A DNA stretch of 33,058 nt from Rhizobiaceae bacterium (GCA_021648425.1 JAKISV010000003.1:1-33058), one strand, 5' to 3'. Positions 7,416-16,304 are shown, numbered from the stretch's first letter. Notes: generated from the letters alone by a model not told the origin. Translations and numbers: made by a program.

Positions 7416-8869
7416 CGCTGCACTTTGACGCCCAGCATAAACGTCGCTCCATCGTAGGAATTATCCGGCTGCGAACTCTCCAGACTTTCATAACCGGCAT
7501 CTGCGGTGAAAGACAAGGTGCGATTTAACCAGTATTCAATTCCCAGCCCCGCAGTGAAAGTCGTGTCTATGCGGTTTAATCCTTCATAGTTCGTATAAGC
7601 CAGTCCGACATTACTGTTGAGTTCCAGGTCACTCCTGATGCGGCGCGTAATCGCCAGTTCACCATTATAAGTAACCGCACCGCTATCATTGGCAGCGGTT
7701 GAACCGCCAATATCTGAACCTAGCGTCAGAGCAACATTGGTGTCACGCTGGGGCGACCAGTTCAGGTTCGCATCAACAACGAGGCCTGCAAGGGCAGCAA
7801 GTCCCGGATCAACAAACTCCTGTACCGCATAACCAATTGAAAATTCCCCGCTAATTTTTTCTGAGATATCAAATACAATTCCCCCGCGCAGTTCATAGGT
7901 TTCGCTGTCGCGGCGCTGGCCGTTGCGATCAATCTGTGAATCAAAGACGCTACTGGAATAAGCCGCCTGAACAAATGGATTATAGGCAAGCCCGGTTTGA
8001 TAACTAACCCGCGAAGAAATGCCAAAAGTAGTGCGATCGCGGTCCGCTTGGGAAAATACACTGCCATCGGACAGTTTGGCATCTGCATATTGTGTTCGAT
8101 CAATACTGCCGCGAAGCCTGAGACCAAAACGATACCCGGTCCGCTCCAATTGAAGATAACCACCAAAACTGTTTACCACTGGCTGATTGACGGTCGTCGC
8201 GGTCAGACTGGTACTGTTAGCAGCCTCATTTTCCAGTCCGTAATTCCCGCCAATGGTAGCAGCAAAACCATCAGCCAGATCAAGCCGCAAACTGCCGTCG
8301 ATTTCTACCGCAGGACTATCGTCAACCTCATCATTCAAAAAATTTTCATATTCGCCATTCAAATTGATCCCCAATTCATGGAGCCGCCATTGGGAACGCA
8401 ATTCAGCATTCACTTCGGTAAAAGTAATCATACCGCTGTCGCCATTTGCACTGCTTTGCTGGTTGGTGTTCACACCAACACTCTGTTTGACAAAAGACGT
8501 CAGTCTCAATGAACCGATTTGAATACCCACCGGCGCAAAGGGGTCATCTTCTTGTGCACGCCCAACGCCAGCTTCAACGACACCAACCCGCTGATTTGTT
8601 GACTGAACCGCTCTGCGATTATTTAATTGCGCCTGATCATCAAAATTTAACGGTGTATTTTCTGGTGCTGCTATCAGTTGTCCGCCTGCATTTTGCTGCC
8701 GTGGGTCTATTGCGGGCGCCCGCTGCATCAAAACACCCTGGGTCTGGCGCAACAACAAATCACCATCAGTCACAACCTGCCCATAGGCAACACCCGACAC
8801 CAGCGTACCGGTTCCCCAAATCAGCAGTCCAATCAGGCCTTTTTGACCAATACAGGTACAATGGTTCAA
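7412..8869 (-). CDS. Outer-membrane beta-barrel protein
   Basis: A 485-residue secreted protein. An N-terminal signal peptide (hydrophobic LIGLLIWGTGTLVSG, likely cleavage near AYG-Q at about residue 30) is followed by a Gln/Asn-rich, low-complexity segment to about residue 115. From there on, alternating hydrophobic/polar strands with aromatic ends fill the sequence (for example GSLRLTSFVKQSVGVNTN, ERTGYRFGLRLRG, TLSFTADAGYESL). This is the pattern of an outer-membrane beta-barrel of the type often seen near polysaccharide genes in alphaproteobacteria. It ends in VKVQR rather than the common terminal Phe. The start is TTG at 8867-8869; an in-frame stop lies five codons upstream. The neighbours galE, galU and kdsD suggest a role in envelope polysaccharide, but that is inference. 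Confidence 0.75.
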   Translation of the reverse strand: MNHCTCIGQKGLIGLLIWGTGTLVSGVAYGQVVTDGDLLLRQTQGVLMQRAPAIDPRQQNAGGQLIAAPENTPLNFDDQAQLNNRRAVQSTNQRVGVVEAGVGRAQEDDPFAPVGIQIGSLRLTSFVKQSVGVNTNQQSSANGDSGMITFTEVNAELRSQWRLHELGINLNGEYENFLNDEVDDSPAVEIDGSLRLDLADGFAATIGGNYGLENEAANSTSLTATTVNQPVVNSFGGYLQLERTGYRFGLRLRGSIDRTQYADAKLSDGSVFSQADRDRTTFGISSRVSYQTGLAYNPFVQAAYSSSVFDSQIDRNGQRRDSETYELRGGIVFDISEKISGEFSIGYAVQEFVDPGLAALAGLVVDANLNWSPQRDTNVALTLGSDIGGSTAANDSGAVTYNGELAITRRIRSDLELNSNVGLAYTNYEGLNRIDTTFTAGLGIEYWLNRTLSFTADAGYESLESSQPDNSYDGATFMLGVKVQR

Positions 8870-9019
8870 GTGATATTCCGCAATTCAAGTTGTTCGTTTC
8901 CAAATCGTAAAGAATTGTAGTTAACGGATGGTTGCTAAAACAGTATTTTCAGCGTTTGCATTCACCAAAACGCGAACAAAAATGTTTCCATAACTGCCAT
9001 TTTGCGATAATGAAAAACC

Positions 9020-9991
9020 ATGAACACATCAGATATTCTAACCTCGGCCATTCGTACCATTAACACTGAGAGAAACGGCCTTGCCGCGTTGGAAAAATCC
9101 CTGCGGGGGCCAATGAGCAAGCCATTTCAGGATACGATAAATATTTTTGCAAATATAACCGGGCGTCTGATCGTCACCGGCATGGGTAAAAGTGGCCACA
9201 TCGGCTCAAAAATTGCCGCAACATTTGCTTCTACCGGCACCCCGGCCTTTTTTGTACACCCGGCGGAAGCCAATCATGGCGATCTGGGCATGATTGCCCG
9301 TGATGATGCGGTGCTGGCAATGTCCTGGTCAGGGGAGGCAACAGAGTTGAAAGGCATTCTCGCTTATTCGCGTCGCTTTAAAATTCCTCTGGTCGCCCTC
9401 ACTTCAAAACCTGAATCCACCCTGGCCCGTGAGGCTGATATCTGCCTCATCCTGCCACGCGAAGAAGAAGCATGCCCCCATGGTTTGGCCCCTACCACTT
9501 CAACTGTCATGCAGTTGGTAATTGGCGACGCTCTGGCGATAGCTCTACTTGAAGCACGTGGATTTTCCCCCGGAGATTTCAAGACATTTCACCCCGGCGG
9601 CCAGCTAGGTGCAAACCTCACCCAGATTGCGGACTTAATGCATAAGGGAAATGAGTTGCCGCTTGTTCCAACCGGAACTTCGATGAATGCAGCAGTTGAA
9701 ACTATATCCAAATCAGGATTTGGCTGCGTCGGCATTACAGATGATAGCGGCACCCTTTGCGGTGTCATTACCGATGGTGATTTACGCAGGAACATCGATA
9801 AAAACATGCAAAGCCTGTGCGTCGAAGATATCATGTCACGCAATCCGAAAGTTGTTGCCCCCACAGCCCTTGCAAGCACAGCCATAGCGATGCTGAATGA
9901 TTTGAAGCTGACTACTTTGTTTGTCACTGAAAACAACAAGCCCGTCGGTCTGATTCACATGCACGATTTACTGCGTGCCGGGGTTGTTTAA
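9020..9991 (+). CDS. kdsD: Arabinose-5-phosphate isomerase (KpsF/GutQ family)
   Basis: KdsD (323 residues) converts ribulose-5-phosphate to arabinose-5-phosphate, the first step of Kdo synthesis for lipopolysaccharide. The SIS sugar-isomerase domain is at about residues 40-175 with GMGKSGHIGSKIAATFASTG, the active-site segment HPAEANHGDLGM and SWSGEATEL. Two CBS domains follow (about 205-262 and 270-323), with CGVITDGDLRR and GLIHMHDLLRAG as their ends. Length and domain order match the family. It is divergent from the outer-membrane protein gene. The 150-base region between them is A/T-rich and no clear promoter is seen. Its TAA shares TTAA (9988-9991) with the stop of the convergent nfeD-like gene. 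Confidence 0.95.
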   Translation: MNTSDILTSAIRTINTERNGLAALEKSLRGPMSKPFQDTINIFANITGRLIVTGMGKSGHIGSKIAATFASTGTPAFFVHPAEANHGDLGMIARDDAVLAMSWSGEATELKGILAYSRRFKIPLVALTSKPESTLAREADICLILPREEEACPHGLAPTTSTVMQLVIGDALAIALLEARGFSPGDFKTFHPGGQLGANLTQIADLMHKGNELPLVPTGTSMNAAVETISKSGFGCVGITDDSGTLCGVITDGDLRRNIDKNMQSLCVEDIMSRNPKVVAPTALASTAIAMLNDLKLTTLFVTENNKPVGLIHMHDLLRAGVV

Positions 9992-10452
9992 ACTGTTTCC
10001 ACAATCAACATCGTCCCGGCCTTTTCACCGACAACCTTTACCTTTGAACCTACCGGCGCGTCTTCGCCGCTTACACGCCAAATGGTATCCCCAAGCTTTA
10101 TACGTCCAACTCCCTGAGAAATTGCTTCAACCAGAAGAGCTTCACGGCCAATCACCTGCTTTGCCCTCTGATTCAGATGGGGAGCGTCGCTGACGTTAAA
10201 TTTTTGTTTTGCCAAAAATCGACGCCCGACAACTACCAGAACAATTGACAGAATTACAAAAGCAATCAATTGCCCCTGCCAGCCCCAGAACACCGCCCCA
10301 CCCAAAACAAATGTCGCAAGTCCAACCACCAGCGCGGATGCACCAAACCAGATGAAAAACGAGCCCGGTGCAAATATTTCCAGGATCAACAGAGCCAACC
10401 CCAATACCATCCAGCTCCATCCGCCATATTCAGTAATAAGGGATATGATCAT
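9988..10452 (-). CDS. NfeD-like membrane protein, partner of QmcA
   Basis: A 154-residue protein with three or four closely spaced hydrophobic helices (about residues 12-75: WMVLGLALLILEIFAPG, FFIWFGASALVVGLATFVLGG, LIAFVILSIVLVVVG), followed by a short soluble C-terminal beta domain containing QVIGREALLVEAI and VKVVGEKAGTMLIVE. This is the short NfeD (YbbK/YuaF-like) architecture with an OB-fold tail. These proteins accompany SPFH/stomatin proteins and are thought to take part in membrane-domain organisation and protein quality control. The qmcA stop lies 44 bases upstream on the same strand, so the two are probably cotranscribed. The family is clear, though its precise role is not established. 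Confidence 0.85.
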   Translation of the reverse strand: MIISLITEYGGWSWMVLGLALLILEIFAPGSFFIWFGASALVVGLATFVLGGAVFWGWQGQLIAFVILSIVLVVVGRRFLAKQKFNVSDAPHLNQRAKQVIGREALLVEAISQGVGRIKLGDTIWRVSGEDAPVGSKVKVVGEKAGTMLIVETV

Positions 10453-10496
10453 CCGTTATTCCCTCCTGTCAGTTGTGCAATAAATAACCGCACTTT

Positions 10497-11474
10497 TTAT
10501 TTATCGCCAGAAATTGATGGCGTGGTACGCCCGCGGCGGCTCGAACCATCATCATCTTTTTTAAACAACTCTTTGGATATTTCACCAATGCCAGCCAAAG
10601 AGCCAATCAAAGAAGAAGCCTCCAGCGGCATCATGATAACTTTCTGATTGTTGGCCGAGGCAATTTTAGCCAGGGCATCGGTATATTTTTGCGCGACAAA
10701 ATAGTTGATCGCCTGCGGGTTACCATTGGAGATAGCATCTGAGACCATCTGCGTAGCCTTGGCTTCAGCCTCTGCCTCGCGTTCACGCGCCTCAGCTGCA
10801 CGAAATGCCGCTTCTTTTTCGCCTTCTGCTTCCAGAATTTGCGCCTGCTTTTCGCCTTCGGCTTTCAAAATTTCAGACTGGCGCTGGCCTTCCGCTTCCA
10901 GAATACTGGCACGTTTATCACGTTCCGCTTTCATCTGGCGACCCATTGCTTCCACCAGATCGGCGGGCGGATTGATATCCTTGATTTCGATACGGGTAAT
11001 CTTGATACCCCAGGGCGCTGCCGCCTCATCTACCACCCGAAGCAGGCGATTATTAATTTCATCGCGCTTGGATAAAAGTTCATCCAGGTCCATCGAACCC
11101 ATCACCGAACGGATATTGGTCATTGTCAGATTTAAAAGCGCATTCTCCAGCCCGCGAACCTCATAGGCAGCGCGTGCTGCATCCAATATCTGAAAAAACA
11201 TCACACCATCAGCACTGACCGAAGCATTGTCACGGGTAATAACCTCCTGGGTTGGCACATCCAGCACCTGTTCCATCATGTTCAGCTTCATGCCGACGCG
11301 ATCGATGAATGGCACTATGAGATTCAATCCCGGCCGCAAAGTGCGAACATATTTCCCAAATCGCTCAACTGTATGATTATACCCCTGCGGAATTTGCTTA
11401 ACCCCGGCAAGAATTATCAGTATAGCCAGGATTACAAATACCCCGACGGAAATATCAAAACCCGTAAAATCCAT
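10497..11474 (-). CDS. qmcA: SPFH/Band 7 (stomatin-like) protein, QmcA type
   Basis: A 325-residue stomatin/prohibitin family protein. One N-terminal membrane helix (VGVFVILAILIILAGV, about residues 10-25) precedes an SPFH domain with VERFGKYVRTLRPGLNLIVPFIDRV and the family block MDLDELLSKRDEINNRLL. A Glu/Ala-rich coiled-coil follows (about residues 180-245, repeats of the form EGEKQAQILEAEGEKEA), then a C-terminal tail. Such proteins oligomerise at the membrane and modulate proteases such as FtsH or scaffold membrane domains. The start is ATG at 11472-11474 with GGGAG upstream. It pairs with the nfeD-like gene, as in many proteobacteria (E. coli qmcA-ybbK). Confidence 0.9.
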   Translation of the reverse strand: MDFTGFDISVGVFVILAILIILAGVKQIPQGYNHTVERFGKYVRTLRPGLNLIVPFIDRVGMKLNMMEQVLDVPTQEVITRDNASVSADGVMFFQILDAARAAYEVRGLENALLNLTMTNIRSVMGSMDLDELLSKRDEINNRLLRVVDEAAAPWGIKITRIEIKDINPPADLVEAMGRQMKAERDKRASILEAEGQRQSEILKAEGEKQAQILEAEGEKEAAFRAAEAREREAEAEAKATQMVSDAISNGNPQAINYFVAQKYTDALAKIASANNQKVIMMPLEASSLIGSLAGIGEISKELFKKDDDGSSRRGRTTPSISGDK

Positions 11475-11503
11475 TATTTTCTCCCAATGAATATATCCGT
11501 TTA

Positions 11504-11531
11504 CATATAGGCACTATTACAGTGTTTTCAA
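11504..11531 (-). promoter_or_regulatory. Candidate promoter of qmcA-nfeD with dyads
   Basis: On the minus strand TTGAAA (11526-11531) and TATATG (11504-11509) are separated by 16 bases, about 30 bases before the qmcA ATG. The spacer contains CACT-5-AGTG, and the -35 overlaps a perfect GTGTTTT-6-AAAACAC dyad (11522-11541). The dyad lacks a following T-tract, so it looks more like an operator than a terminator for hemH. Confidence 0.4.
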
Positions 11532-11593
11532 CGCAAAACACGGTATTTTTGTTTATTATCAATGCGTTGCAACCTTGCTGATATTATAAAAAC

Positions 11594-12625
11594 CTACACC
11601 CAGCCTTGCAATTCTCGCCTGATTATTTCTTCAATCACCATCATGCCCTCTTTACTGTCATTTAGACAGGGGATATGCGAAAAATTTGTCCCGCCTGCCT
11701 GATGAAAAATATCTGCCCCTTCAACGGCGATCTCCTCCAGTGTTTCAAGGCAGTCAGAGACAAATCCAGGGTTAAACACTGCAATGTTTTTCACCCCTTC
11801 TTTGGCAAGTTTTTCAATCGTCTTATCCGTATAAGGCTGCAACCACTCTTCCGGCCCAAAACGTGACTGAAAACAGGTGATCAATCGACCCTCATCCCAC
11901 CCCAGTTCCTCCTGCAATAACCGGGATGTTTTCAAACAATGGCAATGATAAGGGTCACCTTTTTCAAAGTAGCTTTTGGGAATACCGTGAAATGAGGCAA
12001 TGACTTTTTCCGGTACAAAATCCAGCCCCGCCAGATGATTTCTGATTGAATCGGCCAGCGCACGAATATAAACGGGTTCATCATGATAGGCATAAACCGT
12101 GCGAATCGCCGGCATCCAACGCATACCGGACAAAACCTCAAAAGCCTTGTCGTTCACCGTCGCCGTCGTTGATGCGCTATATTGAGGATAAAGCGGAAAA
12201 ATCACAATGCGTTCGCAACCCGCGTCTTTTAATTGCGTCAGCCTCTCTTTAATGGAGGGATTGCCATATCGCATACCCCAGTCAACCACCACGCCGGCCA
12301 AATCCTTCAGAGAATTTGACAGTTTTTCACTCTGAGAACGAGTAAAAGTGCGCAGTGGCGATTCATTTTTTTCCCGGTTCCAGATTGTTTCGTAAGCAGC
12401 ACCGGATTTTTTGGGTCGCGTATTGAGAACAATGCCGTAAAGTATCGGATACCAATACAAACGCGACCACTCGATTACCCTTTGATCTGACAAAAACTCA
12501 CGTAAATATTTACGCATATTCTTTTTGTCATAACCATCCGGTGTGCCCAGATTCACCAGCAGCACACCAACTTTTCCGGTAGCAACGCCGGGGTGATCAG
12601 CAGGTAAAATTTCACTCTTACTCAT
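11594..12625 (-). CDS. hemH: Ferrochelatase
   Basis: HemH (343 residues) inserts ferrous iron into protoporphyrin IX, the last step of protoheme synthesis, at the inner face of the membrane. Seen are VGVLLVNLGTPDG near the N-terminus, MRYGNPSI (about 118-125), the catalytic-His segment SFHGIPKSYFEKGDPYHCHC (His213) and the second-sphere SDCLETLEEIA with Glu294. The HCHC at 227-230 follows the pattern of alphaproteobacterial ferrochelatases. The start ATG (12623-12625) overlaps the stop of the upstream creatininase-family gene by four bases, so translation is probably coupled. It is the last gene of a three-gene operon. Confidence 0.96.
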   Translation of the reverse strand: MSKSEILPADHPGVATGKVGVLLVNLGTPDGYDKKNMRKYLREFLSDQRVIEWSRLYWYPILYGIVLNTRPKKSGAAYETIWNREKNESPLRTFTRSQSEKLSNSLKDLAGVVVDWGMRYGNPSIKERLTQLKDAGCERIVIFPLYPQYSASTTATVNDKAFEVLSGMRWMPAIRTVYAYHDEPVYIRALADSIRNHLAGLDFVPEKVIASFHGIPKSYFEKGDPYHCHCLKTSRLLQEELGWDEGRLITCFQSRFGPEEWLQPYTDKTIEKLAKEGVKNIAVFNPGFVSDCLETLEEIAVEGADIFHQAGGTNFSHIPCLNDSKEGMMVIEEIIRRELQGWV

Positions 12626-13446
12626 GGTTTTTGTTTTCCGTTCTGAACAAGCCGGTCGGATTTTTCCAACAAACCAATATCAAATTGCTGCACTTCTTTG
12701 ATCAGTTGCATCAATCCTTCAACACTGTGTTCAAGAAGTTTTTCTCCTTTGTCGCCACTTGCTCCAGCCCCATTGCCAACAACACCCGATGGGTTTAAAT
12801 CCTGCATCTTCCAGCCAAAACCATGTTTGCCATAAGCCCGCAGATACTTATTATTGTTGGCAAGTTCCTCCTGAAGACTGTTAAAATTTTCAGCCATACC
12901 GGATTTTACAAGTTCCGGATGAAGCGCCATCATCACACTGGTTTCAATTTCTCCCCCATGAATGCCATAGGCCACTTCATCGCGGTCTATTAATCCCTGC
13001 GGCACCCCAAACCGCGTCCAGCTTGTCGCCACGGCCAACATCGAAAAACGCAGACGCAATTCGGTAGTGACGATTGTCACCAACGCAGAATTTCCACCAT
13101 GGGCATTCAGCAGGATAATTTTTTTGATACCATGGGAATTCAGACGCTCGCCAATACCAATCCACTTCTCAATCGCCTCATCATAAGACAGGCTTTTGGA
13201 ACCGGGATAATCCAGATGTTCCGGCGAATAACCAATTTCCTCAACCGGCAGGAAGGTGACTTTTGAATTTTGCGGTAATCCGTCCGCAATCCGTTTGACA
13301 ATCCCTGATGCGATCAAACTATCTGTTTCAAATGGCAAATGCGGCCCGTGTTGCTCTGTGGCACCAAGCGGCAAAATACCAATCCAGTCAGACCAGTCAA
13401 AATCCTTTAATGTCTGCGGCGCAATATCCTGCCAGTAACGCCTCAT
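12622..13446 (-). CDS. Creatininase-family amidohydrolase
   Basis: A 274-residue enzyme of the creatininase superfamily, binuclear-metal amidohydrolases that act on cyclic amides (creatinine, formamidopyrimidines, mycofactocin precursor). The metal-binding motifs are intact: LGATEQHGPHLPFETD (Glu31, His33, Asp42), LNAHGGN (His116) and HGGEIETS (His163, Glu166). Length is typical. The substrate cannot be told from sequence. The upstream gene encodes a purine (8-oxoguanine-type) deaminase, and some family members hydrolyse formamide-type rings, so a purine or pyrimidine breakdown product is a reasonable guess. It overlaps both neighbours by 4 bases (stop/start of the form ATGA). Confidence 0.88.
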   Translation of the reverse strand: MRRYWQDIAPQTLKDFDWSDWIGILPLGATEQHGPHLPFETDSLIASGIVKRIADGLPQNSKVTFLPVEEIGYSPEHLDYPGSKSLSYDEAIEKWIGIGERLNSHGIKKIILLNAHGGNSALVTIVTTELRLRFSMLAVATSWTRFGVPQGLIDRDEVAYGIHGGEIETSVMMALHPELVKSGMAENFNSLQEELANNNKYLRAYGKHGFGWKMQDLNPSGVVGNGAGASGDKGEKLLEHSVEGLMQLIKEVQQFDIGLLEKSDRLVQNGKQKP

Positions 13447-14813
13447 GATAATGCCCCGGCGAATTCTCTGGCCGCCTGCCCGTGTTCGGCCCTCAATCGA
13501 GCCACATCTACACCCACTGGATTGCCATCAATCACCTTCCACTGCCCGCCAATCATCACCCGGTCAGCGCGATGTGCCCCGCACAAAACCAGCGCCGCCA
13601 GCGGATCTCCTGCCCCTGAAAAGCGCAATTCCTCAAGCGTGAACATTGCCAGATCAGCCTGGTATCCAATTTCAATTTTACCAATATCGCTACGCCCCAG
13701 ACATCTGGCAGAGCCTTCAGTTGCCCACCGTAGCACATCCTTGTGGGTCACCGCCGCCGCTCCATAGGTAAGACGGTTGATCATCAATGCATGGCGCACG
13801 CCTTCCATCAGGTTGGAATTATCATTTGAGGCAGAACCATCCACACCCAGTCCCACTGGCGCTCCGGCCTTTTCCAGATCAAGCGTGCGGCACTGCCCTG
13901 AAGCCAATACCATGTTCGATGTCGGGCAATGGCACACCCCAACCCCGTGGCTGCCAAGACGCTCGATTTCACCATCGTCAAAATGAATACCATGGGCCAG
14001 CCAGGTGCGCTCGTTCAGCCAGCCATTCTCCTCCAGATAATCCACCGGTCGACATGAGAATTTCTCAAGGCAAAAAGCATCCTCATCATGGGTTTCCCCC
14101 AGATGCGTATGCAAACGGCAATTGCATTTTTTCGCCAGCTCTGCCGTTTCCTTCATCAATTGCGTAGTAACAGAAAAAGGCGAACACGGTGCCAGCGCCA
14201 CCTGCAGCATTGAACCTTCGCCCGGATCATGAAAAGCACCGATTACCCTCTCACAATCCGCCAGAATTTCATCCATATCCTGCACCACACTGTCAGGCGG
14301 TAAACCGCCATCCTTTTTCGACAGGTTCATTGACCCTCGATTAAGCGTCATACGCATGCCAATGCGCCCCGCTTCATCAGCCTGAATATCCATCGCATCT
14401 TCAATGCCCGCCGGATAAAGGTAATGGTGATCGCTAACTGTCGTACATCCGCTCATCAGCAGTTCTGTCAGCGCCAGCCTTGTGGCCAGTCTGAACGAAT
14501 CGCGATTGACCGCCTTGGCCCAGACAGGATAAAGCGCCGTCAGCCAGTCAAACAGCTCCTTGTTGATCGCATCACGGTGCGCGCGCGTTAAAGTCTGGTA
14601 GAAATGATGGTGGGTATTGATGAGCCCCGGTAAAATTACATGGGAACCCGCATCGAATGTCTGATCAATTTTGCGGGTTGGCATCTGCCCGCCAGCAACA
14701 ATCTCGACAATCTTGCCAGCCTCAATCACCAGTCCGCCATTGGCAGAACCTTCATTGTCTACAAATACTGCTAACGGGTTTTTTAACCAGACCGTTTGTT
14801 GATTGTCTGACAA
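13443..14813 (-). CDS. 8-oxoguanine deaminase-like amidohydrolase
   Basis: A 456-residue amidohydrolase of the TrzN/AtzA/guanine-deaminase group, closest by eye to 8-oxoguanine deaminases that turn 8-oxoguanine into urate. The zinc ligands are INTHHHF (His68, His70), LHTHLGETHDE (His237, catalytic Glu240), WLAHGIHF (His274) and GLGVDGSASND (Asp325), a complete mononuclear set. The C-terminal part returns to the small beta domain (GYQADLAMFTLEEL). The start is TTG at 14811-14813 with GGGAG about seven bases upstream; the usual N-terminal length supports it. It is the first gene of the operon with creatininase-family and hemH. Other hydroxy-triazine or guanine substrates are possible. Confidence 0.82.
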   Translation of the reverse strand: MSDNQQTVWLKNPLAVFVDNEGSANGGLVIEAGKIVEIVAGGQMPTRKIDQTFDAGSHVILPGLINTHHHFYQTLTRAHRDAINKELFDWLTALYPVWAKAVNRDSFRLATRLALTELLMSGCTTVSDHHYLYPAGIEDAMDIQADEAGRIGMRMTLNRGSMNLSKKDGGLPPDSVVQDMDEILADCERVIGAFHDPGEGSMLQVALAPCSPFSVTTQLMKETAELAKKCNCRLHTHLGETHDEDAFCLEKFSCRPVDYLEENGWLNERTWLAHGIHFDDGEIERLGSHGVGVCHCPTSNMVLASGQCRTLDLEKAGAPVGLGVDGSASNDNSNLMEGVRHALMINRLTYGAAAVTHKDVLRWATEGSARCLGRSDIGKIEIGYQADLAMFTLEELRFSGAGDPLAALVLCGAHRADRVMIGGQWKVIDGNPVGVDVARLRAEHGQAAREFAGALS

Positions 14814-14852
14814 TGGGTTCTCCCGGCAGGTAGGGTTGCAATTGATATGGTT

Positions 14853-14934
14853 TTACCAATGAAACTTTATATACACCAGTTTAGAAATCGCAATTGTTTG
14901 AATGTTACCAGAATAACCACATTTTTTATGGTAA
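14853..14934. promoter_or_regulatory. Repeated TTACCA/TGGTAA half-sites in divergent intergenic region
   Basis: TTACCA occurs at 14853-14858 and 14905-14910 and its complement TGGTAA at 14929-14934. The last two form a dyad with 18 bases between. They lie between the deaminase operon (minus) and the transglycosylase gene (plus). An operator is possible, but no known motif matches. Confidence 0.25.
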
Positions 14935-14999
14935 ACTAATTATTGACGAAATTCAGTGCATTGTGCCGCTTATCAAGATTCCAGAACATGGAGACCAAA

Positions 15000-16253
15000 A
15001 TGATTCGCCCCAGCTCGATCAAAAAAACGGCCAAAACAACAAAACTTCGCCTGTTGGCGTCCCTGCCCATTGTCGCTGTGTTGGCCCTGACAAGTGTCGC
15101 CGAAGCAAGTACCGATGCCGGGTTTCGCAAATGGATCAAGGATTTTTACACCACCGCTTCCAAACAGGGAATAAAACGCAAAACCTACGATCAGGTATTT
15201 TCCGGCATCCGCGAACCCATCCCTAAAGTATTGGAATCCGCACGCTATCAGCCTGAATTCAGGTCGAAATTTTGGGAATATCTCGATGCGCGCATTCGCG
15301 AATCCAATATTCGTGAAGGTCAGCGATTGAAAAAGGAATATAAATCCTGGCTCGACATCATCGAGAAGAAATATGGCGTTGATCGCAATATCCTGATCGC
15401 CATCTGGTCAATGGAATCCTCCTACGGCGAAGCACTGAAAAATCCGGCACGCCTGCATCGGGTAGCCGGCGCTCTGGCAACGCTGGCCTATGCCGACAAA
15501 AAACGTGCCAAGTTTGCCCGCTCCCAACTGATTGCCGCCATGAAGATTGTTCAAAACGGCGACATCACTTCAAAGGGCCTTGTGGGTTCATGGGCAGGTG
15601 CCATGGGCCACACCCAGTTTATTCCCACCAGTTATCAGGCCTGGGCTGTTGATATTGACGGCAATGGCACCCGCGATGTGTGGAATTCCGTACCCGACGC
15701 ACTTGCCAGCGCCGCAAACCTTCTGGTTAAAAATGGCTGGCGGTCTGGAAAAACCTGGGGTTATGAAATTAAAATTCCCGCTGGACTGGCAACAAGCAAA
15801 CTGGCCAATCAAACCAAAACTGTCGCCCAATGGAAAAAACTCGGCCTGCGCCGCATGAATGGCAAGGCATTTCCACGCTCTGGTGACAAAGCGGTGTTAA
15901 AACTGCCCGTAGGCACCAAAGGCCCGGTATTTTTGATGTTGAAAAATTTCTACGTTATCAAGCGCTATAATAATGCCGACAAATATGCCCTTGCAGTAGG
16001 CCACCTGGCCGACAGAATTCGCGGCGGCAAAGCGTTCATCAAACAATGGCCGCGTGGTTATACTCCACTAAATGAGGACGAATCAAAAAAGCTGCAGGTG
16101 CATCTGGCAAGACTGGGTTTTTATGACGGTGAAATCGATGGCAAAATCGGCTCCGGTTCAAAAGGCGCCATTCGCGCCAGTCAAAAACGCTACGGGTTTA
16201 AACTCGATGGCTATGCATCGAAGGAACTTTTGGTTAAACTGCAAAACAAATAA
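15000..16253 (+). CDS. Lytic murein transglycosylase (MltB-type) with peptidoglycan-binding domain
   Basis: A 417-residue periplasmic peptidoglycan-cleaving enzyme. The signal peptide has core LLASLPIVAVLALTSVAEA, with likely cleavage after residue 36. The SLT_2/MltB-type catalytic domain contains IAIWSMESSYG with catalytic Glu139, then SWAGAMGHTQFIPTSY and DIDGNGTRDVWNSVPDALASAANLL, all strong family blocks. A PG_binding_1 domain closes the protein (about residues 355-417, LQVHLARLGFYDGEIDGKIG). ATG 15000 is chosen over the upstream starts (14943, 14988) because GGAG at 14990-14993 precedes it by seven bases. The DUF459 gene follows 51 bases later, a pairing I recall from other Hyphomicrobiales. 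Confidence 0.92.
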   Translation: MIRPSSIKKTAKTTKLRLLASLPIVAVLALTSVAEASTDAGFRKWIKDFYTTASKQGIKRKTYDQVFSGIREPIPKVLESARYQPEFRSKFWEYLDARIRESNIREGQRLKKEYKSWLDIIEKKYGVDRNILIAIWSMESSYGEALKNPARLHRVAGALATLAYADKKRAKFARSQLIAAMKIVQNGDITSKGLVGSWAGAMGHTQFIPTSYQAWAVDIDGNGTRDVWNSVPDALASAANLLVKNGWRSGKTWGYEIKIPAGLATSKLANQTKTVAQWKKLGLRRMNGKAFPRSGDKAVLKLPVGTKGPVFLMLKNFYVIKRYNNADKYALAVGHLADRIRGGKAFIKQWPRGYTPLNEDESKKLQVHLARLGFYDGEIDGKIGSGSKGAIRASQKRYGFKLDGYASKELLVKLQNK

Positions 16254-16304
16254 TCAATCCCGTAGCCTGAATTTGCAAATTTTCAGGCGGAACAGGACCT
16301 ATTT

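Noticed and set aside
7997..8910. Plus-strand frames opposite the outer-membrane protein gene
   Set aside because: Antisense shadows; the minus-strand frame has a signal peptide and regular beta-strand pattern.
14943..14999. Longer N-terminus for the lytic transglycosylase (starts at 14943 or 14988)
   Set aside because: GGAG at 14990-14993 is correctly placed only for ATG 15000, and the added residues would precede and spoil the signal peptide.
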